A stretch of DNA of 64,000 bases from Bacteroidales bacterium (lineage in GTDB: Bacteria; Bacteroidota; Bacteroidia; Bacteroidales; UBA932): contig JAEEQF010000002.1 in assembly GCA_016285175.1 (NCBI GenBank), forward strand, positions 28,620-92,619, in the 5' to 3' direction. Positions 9,563-22,017 of this stretch are shown here, piece after piece. The position numbers and the translations under genes are program-made. Every line of letters begins with the position of its first letter. Position 1 is the first letter of the stretch. The notes under the pieces are model-generated. The model saw only the letters and a list, made by a program, of their open reading frames with translations. It did not search any database and had not been told where the DNA came from.

Positions 9563-12500
9563 TTAGAAGGTAATGTTCACACCAAAGACAACCTTCTTGG
9601 CGGTAGGATAGGAACCCTTGTCAACACCCAGGCTGCTTCCGGTTCCGGTGACTTCGGGGTCGAAGCCGGGATAGTTGGAGAAGGTGAACCAGTCGTCCAG
9701 GGAACCGTAGATGCGCAGGTTGTCCACCTTGAACTTGCGGGTGAAGCTCTGCGGCAGGGTGTAACCCAGCTGGATCTGCTTGATCTTGGCATAGGAGCCG
9801 TCAAAGACTACGGCGTCGGAGGTGAGGTACTGCTGCCAGTTGGCGGCATTGGCGGCCGGCTTGGTACCGTTGGTGTGGCTGGGAGTCCAGCGGTCTTCCG
9901 TGAGGAAGCTCAGGCGGTTGGACGGATAGTCCACCACGGTGAGGCAGTTGTAGATCTTGCTGCCGGCGGCACCGGTGAGGAACACCACCGCGTCAATGCC
10001 CTTCCAGGCGGCGGTGAGGGTGATACCGTAGTTCAGGCTGGGGATACCGGAGCCCAGGTCCATCTTGTCGGCCTGGGTGGCGTCGCCGCTGCCGTCGAGG
10101 TCCTCGAACATAGCGTTACCGTTGGCAGGGTCGATACCGGTAAAGTGGTAGCCGTAGAAGTGCCAGGCGGGATAGCCTTTCTCGAAACGGGTGATGGTAC
10201 CGTAGTTACGCACGCCGGTGCCGTCGATACCGTCGGAGAGGGTCTCGTGCAGGTAGGTCACCTCGTTCCTGAGGGTGGAAAGGTTGCCGCCGATGCTGTA
10301 GCTGAAGTCGCCGATCTGGTCCCTCCATTTGAGTTCGAACTCAAGACCGGAGTTGCGCACGTTACCGGCGTTCACCGGGGAGGCGGTCACACCCACCACG
10401 GTGGACGGGGTGATACCCGTGACAATCAGGTCCTTGGTCATCTTGTTGAACCAGTCCACGCTGAAGGTGAGGCGGTCGCGCAGGAAGCGCAGGTCCAGGC
10501 CGAAGTTCAGCTGCTCGGAGGTTTCCCATTTGAGTTCCTCGTTACCGGTGGAGGAAGGGGCATAACCCAGCAGATATTCCAGGCCGTTGCCCGTAGGATA
10601 GTTACCGGTAGAGGCGATTACGTTGGCATAGCGATAGCCGCTGAGGCCGGCGAGGGAGCCGTTCTGGCCCCAGGAAGCGCGGAACTTGGCAAAGTTGACC
10701 ACATCCTTGAGCGGAGTGAAGAAGTTCTCCTCGGAAATGGTCCAACCGGCTGAAACGGAAGGGAAGTAACCCCAGCGCATCGGCTTGGGCAGGATGGAAA
10801 GGTCGGCGGCGTCTGCACGGAAGGAAACCTGGACATTATACTTGTTCTGGTAGCTCCAGTTGGCACGGCCGAAGTAGGAAAGCTTGCGGGAAAGATTCGG
10901 GGTGGCACCGCCTACCGAAGGAACGGCATTGGCCGAGTGGGAGCCGAAATAGTAGAACAGCGGATCGTTCTGGGTAACGCCCAGGTCGTCGTCGCTGCCC
11001 CGGTAGCTTCCGTTCATGGAGAAGCTGCGGGAGCTGGAGAAGGACGTACCTACCATAAGGGTTACGGAATGCTTGCCGAAGTTCTGGTTCCAGTTGGCGA
11101 AGTTCTCCCACTGATAATACATGGAGTTGCCGTCGGAACCGGACAGGCCGATGTAGTTCTGGTAGGCGTTCTGGTTGATATAATAATTAAGGCTGTAGCC
11201 GTAATTGTCGTTGGCCGACAGGCGGTAGCCCACGCGGGAAGTAATGGTCAGGTTCTGCCAGGGCCGGAAATTGACGGAAGTGGAACCGTTGATATTGAAA
11301 CCGTGGGAATCGCTGTAGGAACGGTCACGCATGATGCGCGGGTTCACGTTCTCGGACGGGTTGAAGAAGGACGCGGCGTAATAGTTGCCGTTCTCGTCCT
11401 GCAGGAGGTTGCGACCGGCGTCCAGATAGGACTGCATGAAATCCGGCAGGTTGTCGGCGGTATAGGTGGGAGGGGTGAGCGGGTCCAGCTGGAGGGCGGA
11501 GAGCACGGCGGAGCCGTAGTCGGAGCCTTCGGAAACGCTGCGGGCCTGGTAGTATTCCACCTGATTGTTGGTCTGAATCTCCAGCCAGGGCTTGAACTTC
11601 CAGGAACCGTTAACCATGAAGGTGATACGTTTGTAAACATCGGAGTCGCCAACGAACATACCATTGTTGTCCAGATAACTGGCGGAGATGTAGAGGTTAC
11701 CTTTGTCGTTACCGGCCGAGAAAGAGAGATTGTGATGCTGCATCAGGGAATTCTCATAGGAATAGCCCAGCCAGTCGGTGTTGGTCTTGAAATCCCAGTT
11801 GGCATAGAAGTCCTGGATGTTGTAACGGCCGTTCTCAATGAAGTACTGCATGTACTGTTCGGCGTTCATCACCTTGGGGACGTGGTTCAGGCTCTGGGAA
11901 GTGAGCTGGTAGGAATAGCTGATTTTGCCATCGCCCTGACCGCGGCGGGTGGTGATCATGATAACACCGTTACCGGCCTCGGCACCGTAGATGGCGGCGG
12001 AAGCACCGTCCTTGAGGACTTCCATGGATTCGATATCGTTAGGGTCGATACCGGCGATGGAGTTGGTGCGGCGGCCGTCCACGACGTACAAGGGGTTGGA
12101 GGAACCGTTGGAGGAAATACCGCGGACCTGGATGCTGGGAGAAGCACCCGGACGGGCGGAACTGGAGAAGACCTGCACACCGGAGGTCTTGCCCTGGAGG
12201 GCGCTTTCCGGCGAGGTGATGGTACGGTTCTGGATATCCTCGGACTTGACCTGGGATATGGAACCGGTAACATCGGACTTCTTCTGTACACCGTAACCCA
12301 CGACGACGGTTTCTTCAATCATCTGGGTGTCGGTAATCATCATAATGTTCACTTTCTCGGTCTGGGTGGCCACGAATTCCTGGGTGATGAAGCCCACGGA
12401 GGAGAATTCGATAACGGCGCCAACCGGAACCGTGATTGTAAAGTTACCGTCCAGATCGGTGATGGTGCCGTTGGTGGTGCCCTTCTGGACAACGCCGGCG

Positions 12501-12631
12501 GCGATCATCGGCTCGTTCTGGTCATCGGTAACCACACCGGAGATGGTCACGCGCTGCTGGGCAGCAAGGGACCAACCCACTAGGAGCGACAGCGCAAGGG
12601 CCGTCATCTTCCTGAACAGAGTTTTTCTCAT
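9563..12631 (-). CDS. susC: SusC/RagA family TonB-linked outer-membrane transporter
   Basis: A 1022-residue protein with a signal peptide (about residues 1-24), a carboxypeptidase-regulatory-like domain at about 28-110 (VTISGVVTDDQNEPMIAAGV), a TonB-dependent plug (ETVVVGYGVQKKSDVTGSIS, NPLYVVDGRR, MEVLKDGASAAIYGAEAGNG) and a beta-barrel ending in KKVVFGVNITF. Length is normal for the family. It imports oligosaccharides across the outer membrane together with SusD. It is the first gene of the minus-strand operon that also encodes SusD, a surface lipoprotein, two esterases and a GH3 enzyme. Expression is probably controlled by the adjacent hybrid two-component regulator. Confidence 0.96.
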   Translation of the reverse strand: MRKTLFRKMTALALSLLVGWSLAAQQRVTISGVVTDDQNEPMIAAGVVQKGTTNGTITDLDGNFTITVPVGAVIEFSSVGFITQEFVATQTEKVNIMMITDTQMIEETVVVGYGVQKKSDVTGSISQVKSEDIQNRTITSPESALQGKTSGVQVFSSSARPGASPSIQVRGISSNGSSNPLYVVDGRRTNSIAGIDPNDIESMEVLKDGASAAIYGAEAGNGVIMITTRRGQGDGKISYSYQLTSQSLNHVPKVMNAEQYMQYFIENGRYNIQDFYANWDFKTNTDWLGYSYENSLMQHHNLSFSAGNDKGNLYISASYLDNNGMFVGDSDVYKRITFMVNGSWKFKPWLEIQTNNQVEYYQARSVSEGSDYGSAVLSALQLDPLTPPTYTADNLPDFMQSYLDAGRNLLQDENGNYYAASFFNPSENVNPRIMRDRSYSDSHGFNINGSTSVNFRPWQNLTITSRVGYRLSANDNYGYSLNYYINQNAYQNYIGLSGSDGNSMYYQWENFANWNQNFGKHSVTLMVGTSFSSSRSFSMNGSYRGSDDDLGVTQNDPLFYYFGSHSANAVPSVGGATPNLSRKLSYFGRANWSYQNKYNVQVSFRADAADLSILPKPMRWGYFPSVSAGWTISEENFFTPLKDVVNFAKFRASWGQNGSLAGLSGYRYANVIASTGNYPTGNGLEYLLGYAPSSTGNEELKWETSEQLNFGLDLRFLRDRLTFSVDWFNKMTKDLIVTGITPSTVVGVTASPVNAGNVRNSGLEFELKWRDQIGDFSYSIGGNLSTLRNEVTYLHETLSDGIDGTGVRNYGTITRFEKGYPAWHFYGYHFTGIDPANGNAMFEDLDGSGDATQADKMDLGSGIPSLNYGITLTAAWKGIDAVVFLTGAAGSKIYNCLTVVDYPSNRLSFLTEDRWTPSHTNGTKPAANAANWQQYLTSDAVVFDGSYAKIKQIQLGYTLPQSFTRKFKVDNLRIYGSLDDWFTFSNYPGFDPEVTGTGSSLGVDKGSYPTAKKVVFGVNITF

Positions 12632-12691
12632 GTGATCGGTTTTAAAATGGTTATATGTTAAAAATGATTAATTCTGCGATTAACCGTGGTG

Positions 12692-12699
12692 CAAATTTA
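12692..12699 (-). promoter_or_regulatory. Candidate -7 promoter box of the susC operon
   Basis: TAAATTTG on the minus strand matches TAnnTTTG and lies about 60 nt upstream of the susC ATG. The region 12632-12836 holds the divergent promoters of susC and the regulator and probably the regulator's binding site; I could not identify a clear operator repeat. Confidence 0.55.
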
Positions 12700-12780
12700 C
12701 GGACAATCCTCCGCTTCGGGCGTGCGTGATAGATAGGAAGTTGTTCCGGACGTTCAAGAGTTCAACCAAATCATCCGGGT

Positions 12781-12812
12781 ATTGTGCAGAATGTTTTTTT
12801 AGACTATTTTTG
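12781..12812 (+). promoter_or_regulatory. Promoter of the hybrid two-component regulator
   Basis: The -7 box TATTTTTG (12805-12812) follows an ATTG -33-like element (12781-12784) by 20 nt. The start codon is 24 nt downstream. Confidence 0.6.
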
Positions 12813-12836
12813 TAACTGAAAACCAATAACCAACCC

Positions 12837-15800
12837 ATGAAAAGACTTCTATCAGGATTCTGCCTGTTACTCGCGTGGGTATGTACCTTTGCCCAGAGTA
12901 CGCGTATGCAACCCGTTCAGGATCATTTGTCCAATAATTCGGTAAACGCCCTGGTGCAGGACCGGGCCGGGCATCTCTGGATCGGGACCAGCCGGGGGCT
13001 GAACCGCTTCAACGGGTCTGCCTACAAGCCCTATCTGCACATGCAGGAAGACAGCCTGAGCCTCTTCGACGATTATGTATCGGCCTTGATGTATGACAGC
13101 GGCGAGCGTCTGTGGGTGGGTACTTCTTCCGGGATCGCCCTGCTTCGCAACGGCCGCGTGGACCCTAAGGTAAGATGGGAGGTGGGCCGCGTTTTCTCCC
13201 TGGCTTCGCTGGACGAGCAGCATCTGCTGTGCTCCGTGCGCAATACCCTTTCCATCGTTGACAAGACCACAGGTGAGAACCGCCCCGTCTTCCACGACGA
13301 CAGGATCACCTACAACAGTTTCTTGCTCACCGGGGGCGGTTATGTGTGGATAGACCATCTTGCCCGGCCGGACATTACGGTGCTGGACCAGTCTTTCCGT
13401 ATAGTGCGGGAGTTGTCGCGCCCGGGAGAGAACATCCGTGGAATCTGTGAAGGCTACGACCGCTTTATCTATGTGTGCACGGACAAAGGCCTTTTCAAAT
13501 ATATGCCGGACGGCACGCCCGCCCCGCTTCCCGCCTTTCTGGAAGGACTCACCAAGGGAGAGAACGTCCTTTTCTTCAATCGCCGGCCGGATGCGGAGAT
13601 GATGATTCTGGGGGTTCAGGGAAAAGGGATCTATTCCGTCCGTGCGGAACAGGTACGCCGCATTGTCCTGCAGGAAGACCTGGATGAATGCCGGAGTTGC
13701 CTCTCCCTCCTTACGGAGGACAATATCTGGCTCAGCCGTAACCGCCAGGGGTTGCAGTGGCATTATCTGCCGACCGACCGGGAGAGCATCCTGATTCCGA
13801 AGGAACACCCTTCCGAAGCCTTGAATAACTTCTACGAGAAGGATGCGGAGAACCTGCTCATCCTTACCAATAAAGCTATATATACCTACCAGCGGGCCCG
13901 CCGGGAGATTCACCGGGTGCAGGCCGAGGGAATCAATGGAAACGACCAGCTTACTATCTCCCTGATAGACCAGCGCGGCCGGCTGTGGCTGGTCTATGGT
14001 TTCCGGGAGCTCCGCCGCTACGAGTGGAAGGGAGACCGGCTGGTCATCACTTTCCGCTATCCGGTGCAGGCTTCTGTCTCCATCTGGAACAGCGCCGACG
14101 GGCGGGTCCACCTGCTGCAGGGGGACAAGATTCTCACCGTAGACCGGGAAGACCGGGTGTCCACCCTGCCGGCCAGCGCCCATCCGCCTTTCTGGTACAG
14201 CGGACAGACCCGCAGCGGCCTCCCTTATTTCCTGGCCGATGACAGTATCTGGATTTCCCGGGACAACCTGATCCTGAGCCGCCTGGACATTGATGTGGAG
14301 ACACCGGTGGCCTTTTACGAAGACGTGGACGGAACCTATTGGATAGGCTCCAGCCGGAACGGCCTCTTCCATTATGACCCGGTTTCCAAGCAGCTCTCCG
14401 CGACCCCTTATGGCAACGAGCAGACAGACCATTCCATCCGTTCCCTTACCGGAGACCCTTACGGAAACATCTGGGTGGCATCCCGTACGAGTGTGACCAT
14501 GATTTCCCGCAAGGACGGCAGCGCCGTCACCTATAAATCCCTGCCGGGGCTGACCGGGGTAATGTCCACCAACAACTCCCTGGTGGGCCGGGACCGGACC
14601 GTCTATTTTGGCAGCATTTACAGGATTTTCTCCTTCCTGGCCGTGAATCCGGAGATGGAGCGGGACATTCCTCTGGAGTTGGACGGTATTACGGTAAACG
14701 GTTCCACCCTGCTTTCGGCCATTCCGGAAGAACTGGTGCTGAACCACAGGCAGACCCAGATGTCCTTCTATTTTTCGGCCATGAACTTCAACGCCAATTT
14801 CAGCCCCGTGTACCAGTATAAACTGGAAGGCTTCGATGCCGATTGGAATGCCGCCGGAGACGGCCGGAGGGTGAGTTACTCCGGCTTGTCACCAGGTTCG
14901 TACACCTTCCGGGTGCGGGTGCAGCGTCCGGACGGGCAGTGGAGTACCGAAGAGCTGGTGCAGAAAGTGCGGATCCGCCCTTCTCCCTTCCTTTCCTGGC
15001 CGATGCTCCTTCTGTACGGGCTCCTGCTGGTGGGCGCCGTCCTGGCCGGTATCTACCTGTATGTCCGCTCCAAGATGGACCGCGAGAGGCTGGACCTCAA
15101 CGTGCAGGAAAAGATGCTGGTGGAGCAGATGAGCCAGGAGCGTACCACCTTCTTCACCAATGTTTCCCACGAGTTCCGCACGCCGCTGGCCCTCATCTAC
15201 GGTCCGGTGAAGGAGCTGGCCCGGTCCACCACCCTGGACGAGAAAGACCGCAAGCTGGTGGGCGTGGTGGAGCGCAATTCGGAGCGCATGATCCGGCTCA
15301 CGGACCAGCTCCTGCAGTTCAACCAGTCGGCGGTGAACCGCGACGAGCTTTCCGTGGAACGGGTAGACCTGGCGGCGGTGCTCCGCAAGATGCTGGAGAA
15401 TTTTGAATACATGTTCCGCCAGAAGAACCTGGCCGTGCATCTGGACGCCCCGTCCATGCTGGATGCGTACTGCGACAGGGAAAAGGTGGAAAGGATTGTG
15501 TTCAACCTGGTGAGCAATGCGGTAAAATACACCCCGGAGCGCGGCCAGATAGAGGTTTCCCTCACATCGGACGGCAAAAATGCCAGCATCGAGGTGGCCG
15601 ATACAGGTATCGGCATCGCCCCGGAGAAGATGTCCCGCATCTTCAACCGCTACGAGCGGGTGGGGGAGAAAGTGGGCGACAGCCTGCCCACAGGTTTCGG
15701 CATCGGCCTCAATTATGCCCGGCATCTGGCCGAGGTGCACAAGGGTGAGCTTTCCGTCCGCAGCAACGATCCCATAGGAACGGTCTTCACCTTTACCTTC

Positions 15801-16640
15801 CCCTGCAGCAAGGAGGCTTATGCTTCGGAGTGCGTATGGGGAGACAATACGGAAAAGGAACCTGAGATCCGGGAGACGGCGGAGCTTCCCGCCAGCCAGG
15901 ACGAGGTGAACGTACTGGTGGTGGAAGACAACGCCGACATGCGGGAATACATCCGCTCATACCTGGCCCCGTACTACCACGTGATGACGGCCGAGGACGG
16001 CGAGCAGGCCTGGAAGTGCATCCGGATATCGGCCCCGGACATGATCGTGAGCGATGTGATGATGCCGTTCAAGGATGGCTACACCCTGTGCAAGGAAGTG
16101 AAGAACGACCCCGAGTTCTGTCACCTGCCGGTAATCCTGCTCACGGCCAAGGCCGATATGGAAAACCATATCCACGGCCTGGAGCTGGGGGCCGATGCCT
16201 ATATCGGCAAACCCTTCGATCCGCAGTTCCTGCTGGCCTCGGTGGCCAATCTCCTGGAAAACCGCAAGCGGATGCAGAAGGAACTGAGCGAGAAGCCGTC
16301 GGCCGTGGAGGACATGCACATGAATACCCACGACAAACTGTTCATGGAGAAACTCTATGCCCTGGTGGAAGAGCACTTGGGAGAGGAGGATTTCAATGTG
16401 ACCACCATGGCCCTGGAACTGGGCATGAGCCGCACCAGCCTCTTCTCCAAACTGAAGGCGCTGCTGGGCCAGAGTCCGCAGAGTTTCCTGCTGGGCTACC
16501 GCCTGAACCGCGCCCTGCAGCTGCTCAAGGAAGGGGATCTCAACGTGAGCGAGGTGGCCTACAAGGTGGGCTTCTCCACGCTCACCGGCTTCTCCCGTTC
16601 GTTCAAGAACAAGTTCGGCGTCCCTCCCAGCTCGGTTTAG
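12837..16640 (+). CDS. Hybrid two-component system sensor/regulator (HTCS) of the polysaccharide locus
   Basis: A 1267-residue one-protein two-component system. Order: signal peptide (1-19), a periplasmic beta-propeller sensor (about 25-620, repeats such as GHLWIGTSRGLNRF and YGNIWVASRTS), a Y_Y_Y domain (about 635-705, YQYKLEGFDADW), a membrane helix (about 720-743), histidine kinase with phospho-accepting His778 in SHEFRTPLA, ATPase domain (NLVSNAVKYTPERG, DTGIGI), receiver domain with Asp1073 in VSDVMMP, and a C-terminal AraC-type DNA-binding domain (about 1165-1267). Members sense oligosaccharide in the periplasm and switch on the neighbouring locus. It is divergent from susC with 205 bp between them, which is the usual arrangement. 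Confidence 0.96.
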   Translation: MKRLLSGFCLLLAWVCTFAQSTRMQPVQDHLSNNSVNALVQDRAGHLWIGTSRGLNRFNGSAYKPYLHMQEDSLSLFDDYVSALMYDSGERLWVGTSSGIALLRNGRVDPKVRWEVGRVFSLASLDEQHLLCSVRNTLSIVDKTTGENRPVFHDDRITYNSFLLTGGGYVWIDHLARPDITVLDQSFRIVRELSRPGENIRGICEGYDRFIYVCTDKGLFKYMPDGTPAPLPAFLEGLTKGENVLFFNRRPDAEMMILGVQGKGIYSVRAEQVRRIVLQEDLDECRSCLSLLTEDNIWLSRNRQGLQWHYLPTDRESILIPKEHPSEALNNFYEKDAENLLILTNKAIYTYQRARREIHRVQAEGINGNDQLTISLIDQRGRLWLVYGFRELRRYEWKGDRLVITFRYPVQASVSIWNSADGRVHLLQGDKILTVDREDRVSTLPASAHPPFWYSGQTRSGLPYFLADDSIWISRDNLILSRLDIDVETPVAFYEDVDGTYWIGSSRNGLFHYDPVSKQLSATPYGNEQTDHSIRSLTGDPYGNIWVASRTSVTMISRKDGSAVTYKSLPGLTGVMSTNNSLVGRDRTVYFGSIYRIFSFLAVNPEMERDIPLELDGITVNGSTLLSAIPEELVLNHRQTQMSFYFSAMNFNANFSPVYQYKLEGFDADWNAAGDGRRVSYSGLSPGSYTFRVRVQRPDGQWSTEELVQKVRIRPSPFLSWPMLLLYGLLLVGAVLAGIYLYVRSKMDRERLDLNVQEKMLVEQMSQERTTFFTNVSHEFRTPLALIYGPVKELARSTTLDEKDRKLVGVVERNSERMIRLTDQLLQFNQSAVNRDELSVERVDLAAVLRKMLENFEYMFRQKNLAVHLDAPSMLDAYCDREKVERIVFNLVSNAVKYTPERGQIEVSLTSDGKNASIEVADTGIGIAPEKMSRIFNRYERVGEKVGDSLPTGFGIGLNYARHLAEVHKGELSVRSNDPIGTVFTFTFPCSKEAYASECVWGDNTEKEPEIRETAELPASQDEVNVLVVEDNADMREYIRSYLAPYYHVMTAEDGEQAWKCIRISAPDMIVSDVMMPFKDGYTLCKEVKNDPEFCHLPVILLTAKADMENHIHGLELGADAYIGKPFDPQFLLASVANLLENRKRMQKELSEKPSAVEDMHMNTHDKLFMEKLYALVEEHLGEEDFNVTTMALELGMSRTSLFSKLKALLGQSPQSFLLGYRLNRALQLLKEGDLNVSEVAYKVGFSTLTGFSRSFKNKFGVPPSSV

Positions 16641-16649
16641 TTTTAGATG

Positions 16650-16720
16650 AAGATAAAAGATAAGTTTTCCCCGGGGCAAAGAAAAGGCCGATGCCCCGGG
16701 GAAAACTTATCTTTTATCTT
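16650..16720. terminator. Long bidirectional terminator, 29-bp perfect inverted repeat
   Basis: Positions 16650-16678 pair perfectly with 16692-16720 around a 13-nt loop. The stem has a GC-rich core (CCCCGGGGCA) and A/T-rich outer arms ending in T-rich sequence on both strands. It separates the convergent regulator and GH2 genes. Confidence 0.85.
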
Positions 16721-16726
16721 TAATAA

Positions 16727-19831
<3,105 letters not shown>

Positions 19832-19853
19832 TTAAAATATTAAAAAAAGTCAC

Positions 19854-19861
19854 TATCTTTG
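19854..19861 (+). promoter_or_regulatory. -7 promoter box of the gene at 19868 (leaderless)
   Basis: TATCTTTG ends only 6 nt before the ATG at 19868, so the mRNA should begin at or within a few nucleotides of the start codon. Confidence 0.65.
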
Positions 19862-19867
19862 CATAAT

Positions 19868-22000
19868 ATGGGAAAAAGGGCAACAATTGCAGTAATCACC
19901 GTGCTGGCAATTATGCTGGCAGGAATCGCCTTTGCAGTGAGCCGCCTTTATGGAGGCGGTTCTGCGGAGTCTCCGCGGAAGGCGGAAACCGGTGCCGCCT
20001 GGAATGTCCTCAGCGCCGTTCCGGCCGATGCCGTACTGGTAACCGTGTTTGACGGCTCCAAGGCCGCCGCCCGAGTACTGGCCGATTCAACCGGCCTGGT
20101 CCAGGCCCTCCTCTGCCCCGGCAATCCCTCCCTCATGGAATACCTTCGCTGCACGGACCGCAGCAAGATGGCCGTGTCGCTGCACAACAGCGGCTCGCTG
20201 GTGCCCCTGGTGGTCACGGAACTGCGGCAGCTGGATTCGGCCTCCCTCGCTCCGGTGCTGGCAGCGGCGGAAAAGGCCGGGCTCAAGACGGCCTTCAGCG
20301 GCGGTTTCCTCCTGGCTTCCCGCTCGGAAACCTTCCTCAATGCATCGGCCCGCCACCTGGAAGAAGGGATGTCGGTCCTGGCAACGGACAAGCTGGAGGA
20401 CCTGGTGAGTGTCACTTCCGGTCCCGTGTCCTTCTTCTTCTCCCATGCCCACGCCGCCAAGATCCTGCAGGTATATACCCCCGCCAAGATGCGCCGGAAG
20501 GCGTCTTTCGTGAAGGACCTCACCGCCTGGAGCTCCCTGGTGGTGCAGGAGTCGGATCAGGACCATATCCTCCTCAAGGGGAGCGCCCTTCCCGGAGAGG
20601 CTCCCGCCAGCTGGCTTTCCGCCTTTGAGGGTTTGCCCGCCCAGGAAGCCGCTTTCCCGGAAGTGCTGCCGTATTTCACCGCCAAGGTCCTGTCCCTTCC
20701 CGTTGCCGATGCGGATTCCTTCCTGGCCAAACTCCGTCGCTATGAAGACGGAAATGGCCGCATCACCCGCTACAACAATGCGCTCAAGGCCCGCTCCGGC
20801 AGGCCCCTGTCCCCGGAAGAGTGGTTCCGCAGCCTCCAGCCCAAGGAGGTGGTAAAGGCTACGTTCGCATCGGAGGACGGCGTTTCGCACGATGTGGTGC
20901 TGGTGCGTTCGGCCAAGGACCAGAAATTGGGGGAGGCTTCCTCCAATGCATACAAGGGTTATCTGAATGCCGTCCTGGGAGAAGGTTTCTCCGTGGTGGA
21001 CACGTCCTGCGCCTCGGTGGGAAACCATTGGAGCGTCTATGGAGACGGTCCGGCCGTAAGGGCTTTTGCCGATAAGCCGTTCCTGGACTATACCCTCAAG
21101 GACCGCCTCTCGGATGCATCGGTTTCCGTTCCCTCCGGCGTGGTGGCATACAATTCCTTCTCGGAGAATCCGGAGATGGCTTCGGAAATCTTCTCCGGGG
21201 AGCTTAGCGAAAAACTGTTGGACTTTGTCCGGGGTTCCGGTTATGCACCGGCCTTCGTGGGGCTGGATTTATCGGCCGGGATTCCCAGCTACCGCATCCG
21301 TCTGGACAAGCGCGCCCTCAAGGGCACCAAGGTGCAGGTGCTGGAGCGGGATACCACCGTGGTGGTGCCCACCGGCCTGTTCCCGGTACAGAATTACCAG
21401 ACGGGCAAGACCAATTACCTGTATCAGAACGACCATCTTTCCATCTGCCTTAACGACGAAAACGGCAAAGGCGTATGGGGTATCCCCTTCAAGGAGCGCC
21501 TCTGCGGAAAGGTGGAGAACATAGACTATTACAACAACGGGAAAATCCAGTTCCTCTTCTGCGCCGGCACTAAGCTGTACCTGCTGGACCGCCTGGGCCA
21601 CTGGGTGAACGGTTTCCCGGTGGATCTGGGCAAAGCCGTGCTGCTGGGCCCCTCCGCGTATGACTTTACGGGCGCCCACGGGTATACCGTGATGGTGCTC
21701 CACAAAGATAATTCCTTGGAAATGTACAACCTGCACGGCCAGAAACCGGCCGACTGGAAGGGCATCTCCGCTCCGGAAACGGTAAAGTCGCTTCCGGAAC
21801 TGGTGGAGGTGAACGGAAAGTCGTACTGGGTGGTGCGCACTTCGGTCCGCACCCTGGTGTACGGGTTCTACGGAGGAGACCCTCTTACCCGGGAAGAGGG
21901 CGGAAAGATGATAAAGCCGGACTCCCCGGTCACGCCCAAGGGAAAGGGTGTGAGCGTGGAGTGTTACGACGGCCGCACCCGGGATATCAAATTGAACTAA
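19868..22000 (+). CDS. Membrane-anchored protein of unknown function, DUF3352-like
   Basis: A 710-residue protein with a single N-terminal membrane helix (about residues 5-28) and a large extracytoplasmic part. The start is the ATG at 19868 because the in-frame TTG upstream lies in the promoter box. The N-terminal segment (LSAVPADAVLVTVFDGS, DRSKMAVSLHNS) resembles proteins annotated as DUF3352; this is a tentative recollection and not shown by a motif. A C-terminal part (VWGIPFKERLCGKVENIDYYNN, LYLLDRLGHWVNGFPVD) looks like beta-propeller strands. It is the first gene of a plus-strand run leading into acyl-CoA synthetase, 17 bp away. No catalytic motif is visible. Confidence 0.75.
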   Translation: MGKRATIAVITVLAIMLAGIAFAVSRLYGGGSAESPRKAETGAAWNVLSAVPADAVLVTVFDGSKAAARVLADSTGLVQALLCPGNPSLMEYLRCTDRSKMAVSLHNSGSLVPLVVTELRQLDSASLAPVLAAAEKAGLKTAFSGGFLLASRSETFLNASARHLEEGMSVLATDKLEDLVSVTSGPVSFFFSHAHAAKILQVYTPAKMRRKASFVKDLTAWSSLVVQESDQDHILLKGSALPGEAPASWLSAFEGLPAQEAAFPEVLPYFTAKVLSLPVADADSFLAKLRRYEDGNGRITRYNNALKARSGRPLSPEEWFRSLQPKEVVKATFASEDGVSHDVVLVRSAKDQKLGEASSNAYKGYLNAVLGEGFSVVDTSCASVGNHWSVYGDGPAVRAFADKPFLDYTLKDRLSDASVSVPSGVVAYNSFSENPEMASEIFSGELSEKLLDFVRGSGYAPAFVGLDLSAGIPSYRIRLDKRALKGTKVQVLERDTTVVVPTGLFPVQNYQTGKTNYLYQNDHLSICLNDENGKGVWGIPFKERLCGKVENIDYYNNGKIQFLFCAGTKLYLLDRLGHWVNGFPVDLGKAVLLGPSAYDFTGAHGYTVMVLHKDNSLEMYNLHGQKPADWKGISAPETVKSLPELVEVNGKSYWVVRTSVRTLVYGFYGGDPLTREEGGKMIKPDSPVTPKGKGVSVECYDGRTRDIKLN

Positions 22001-22017
22001 AACCTGTCCTGAATATT

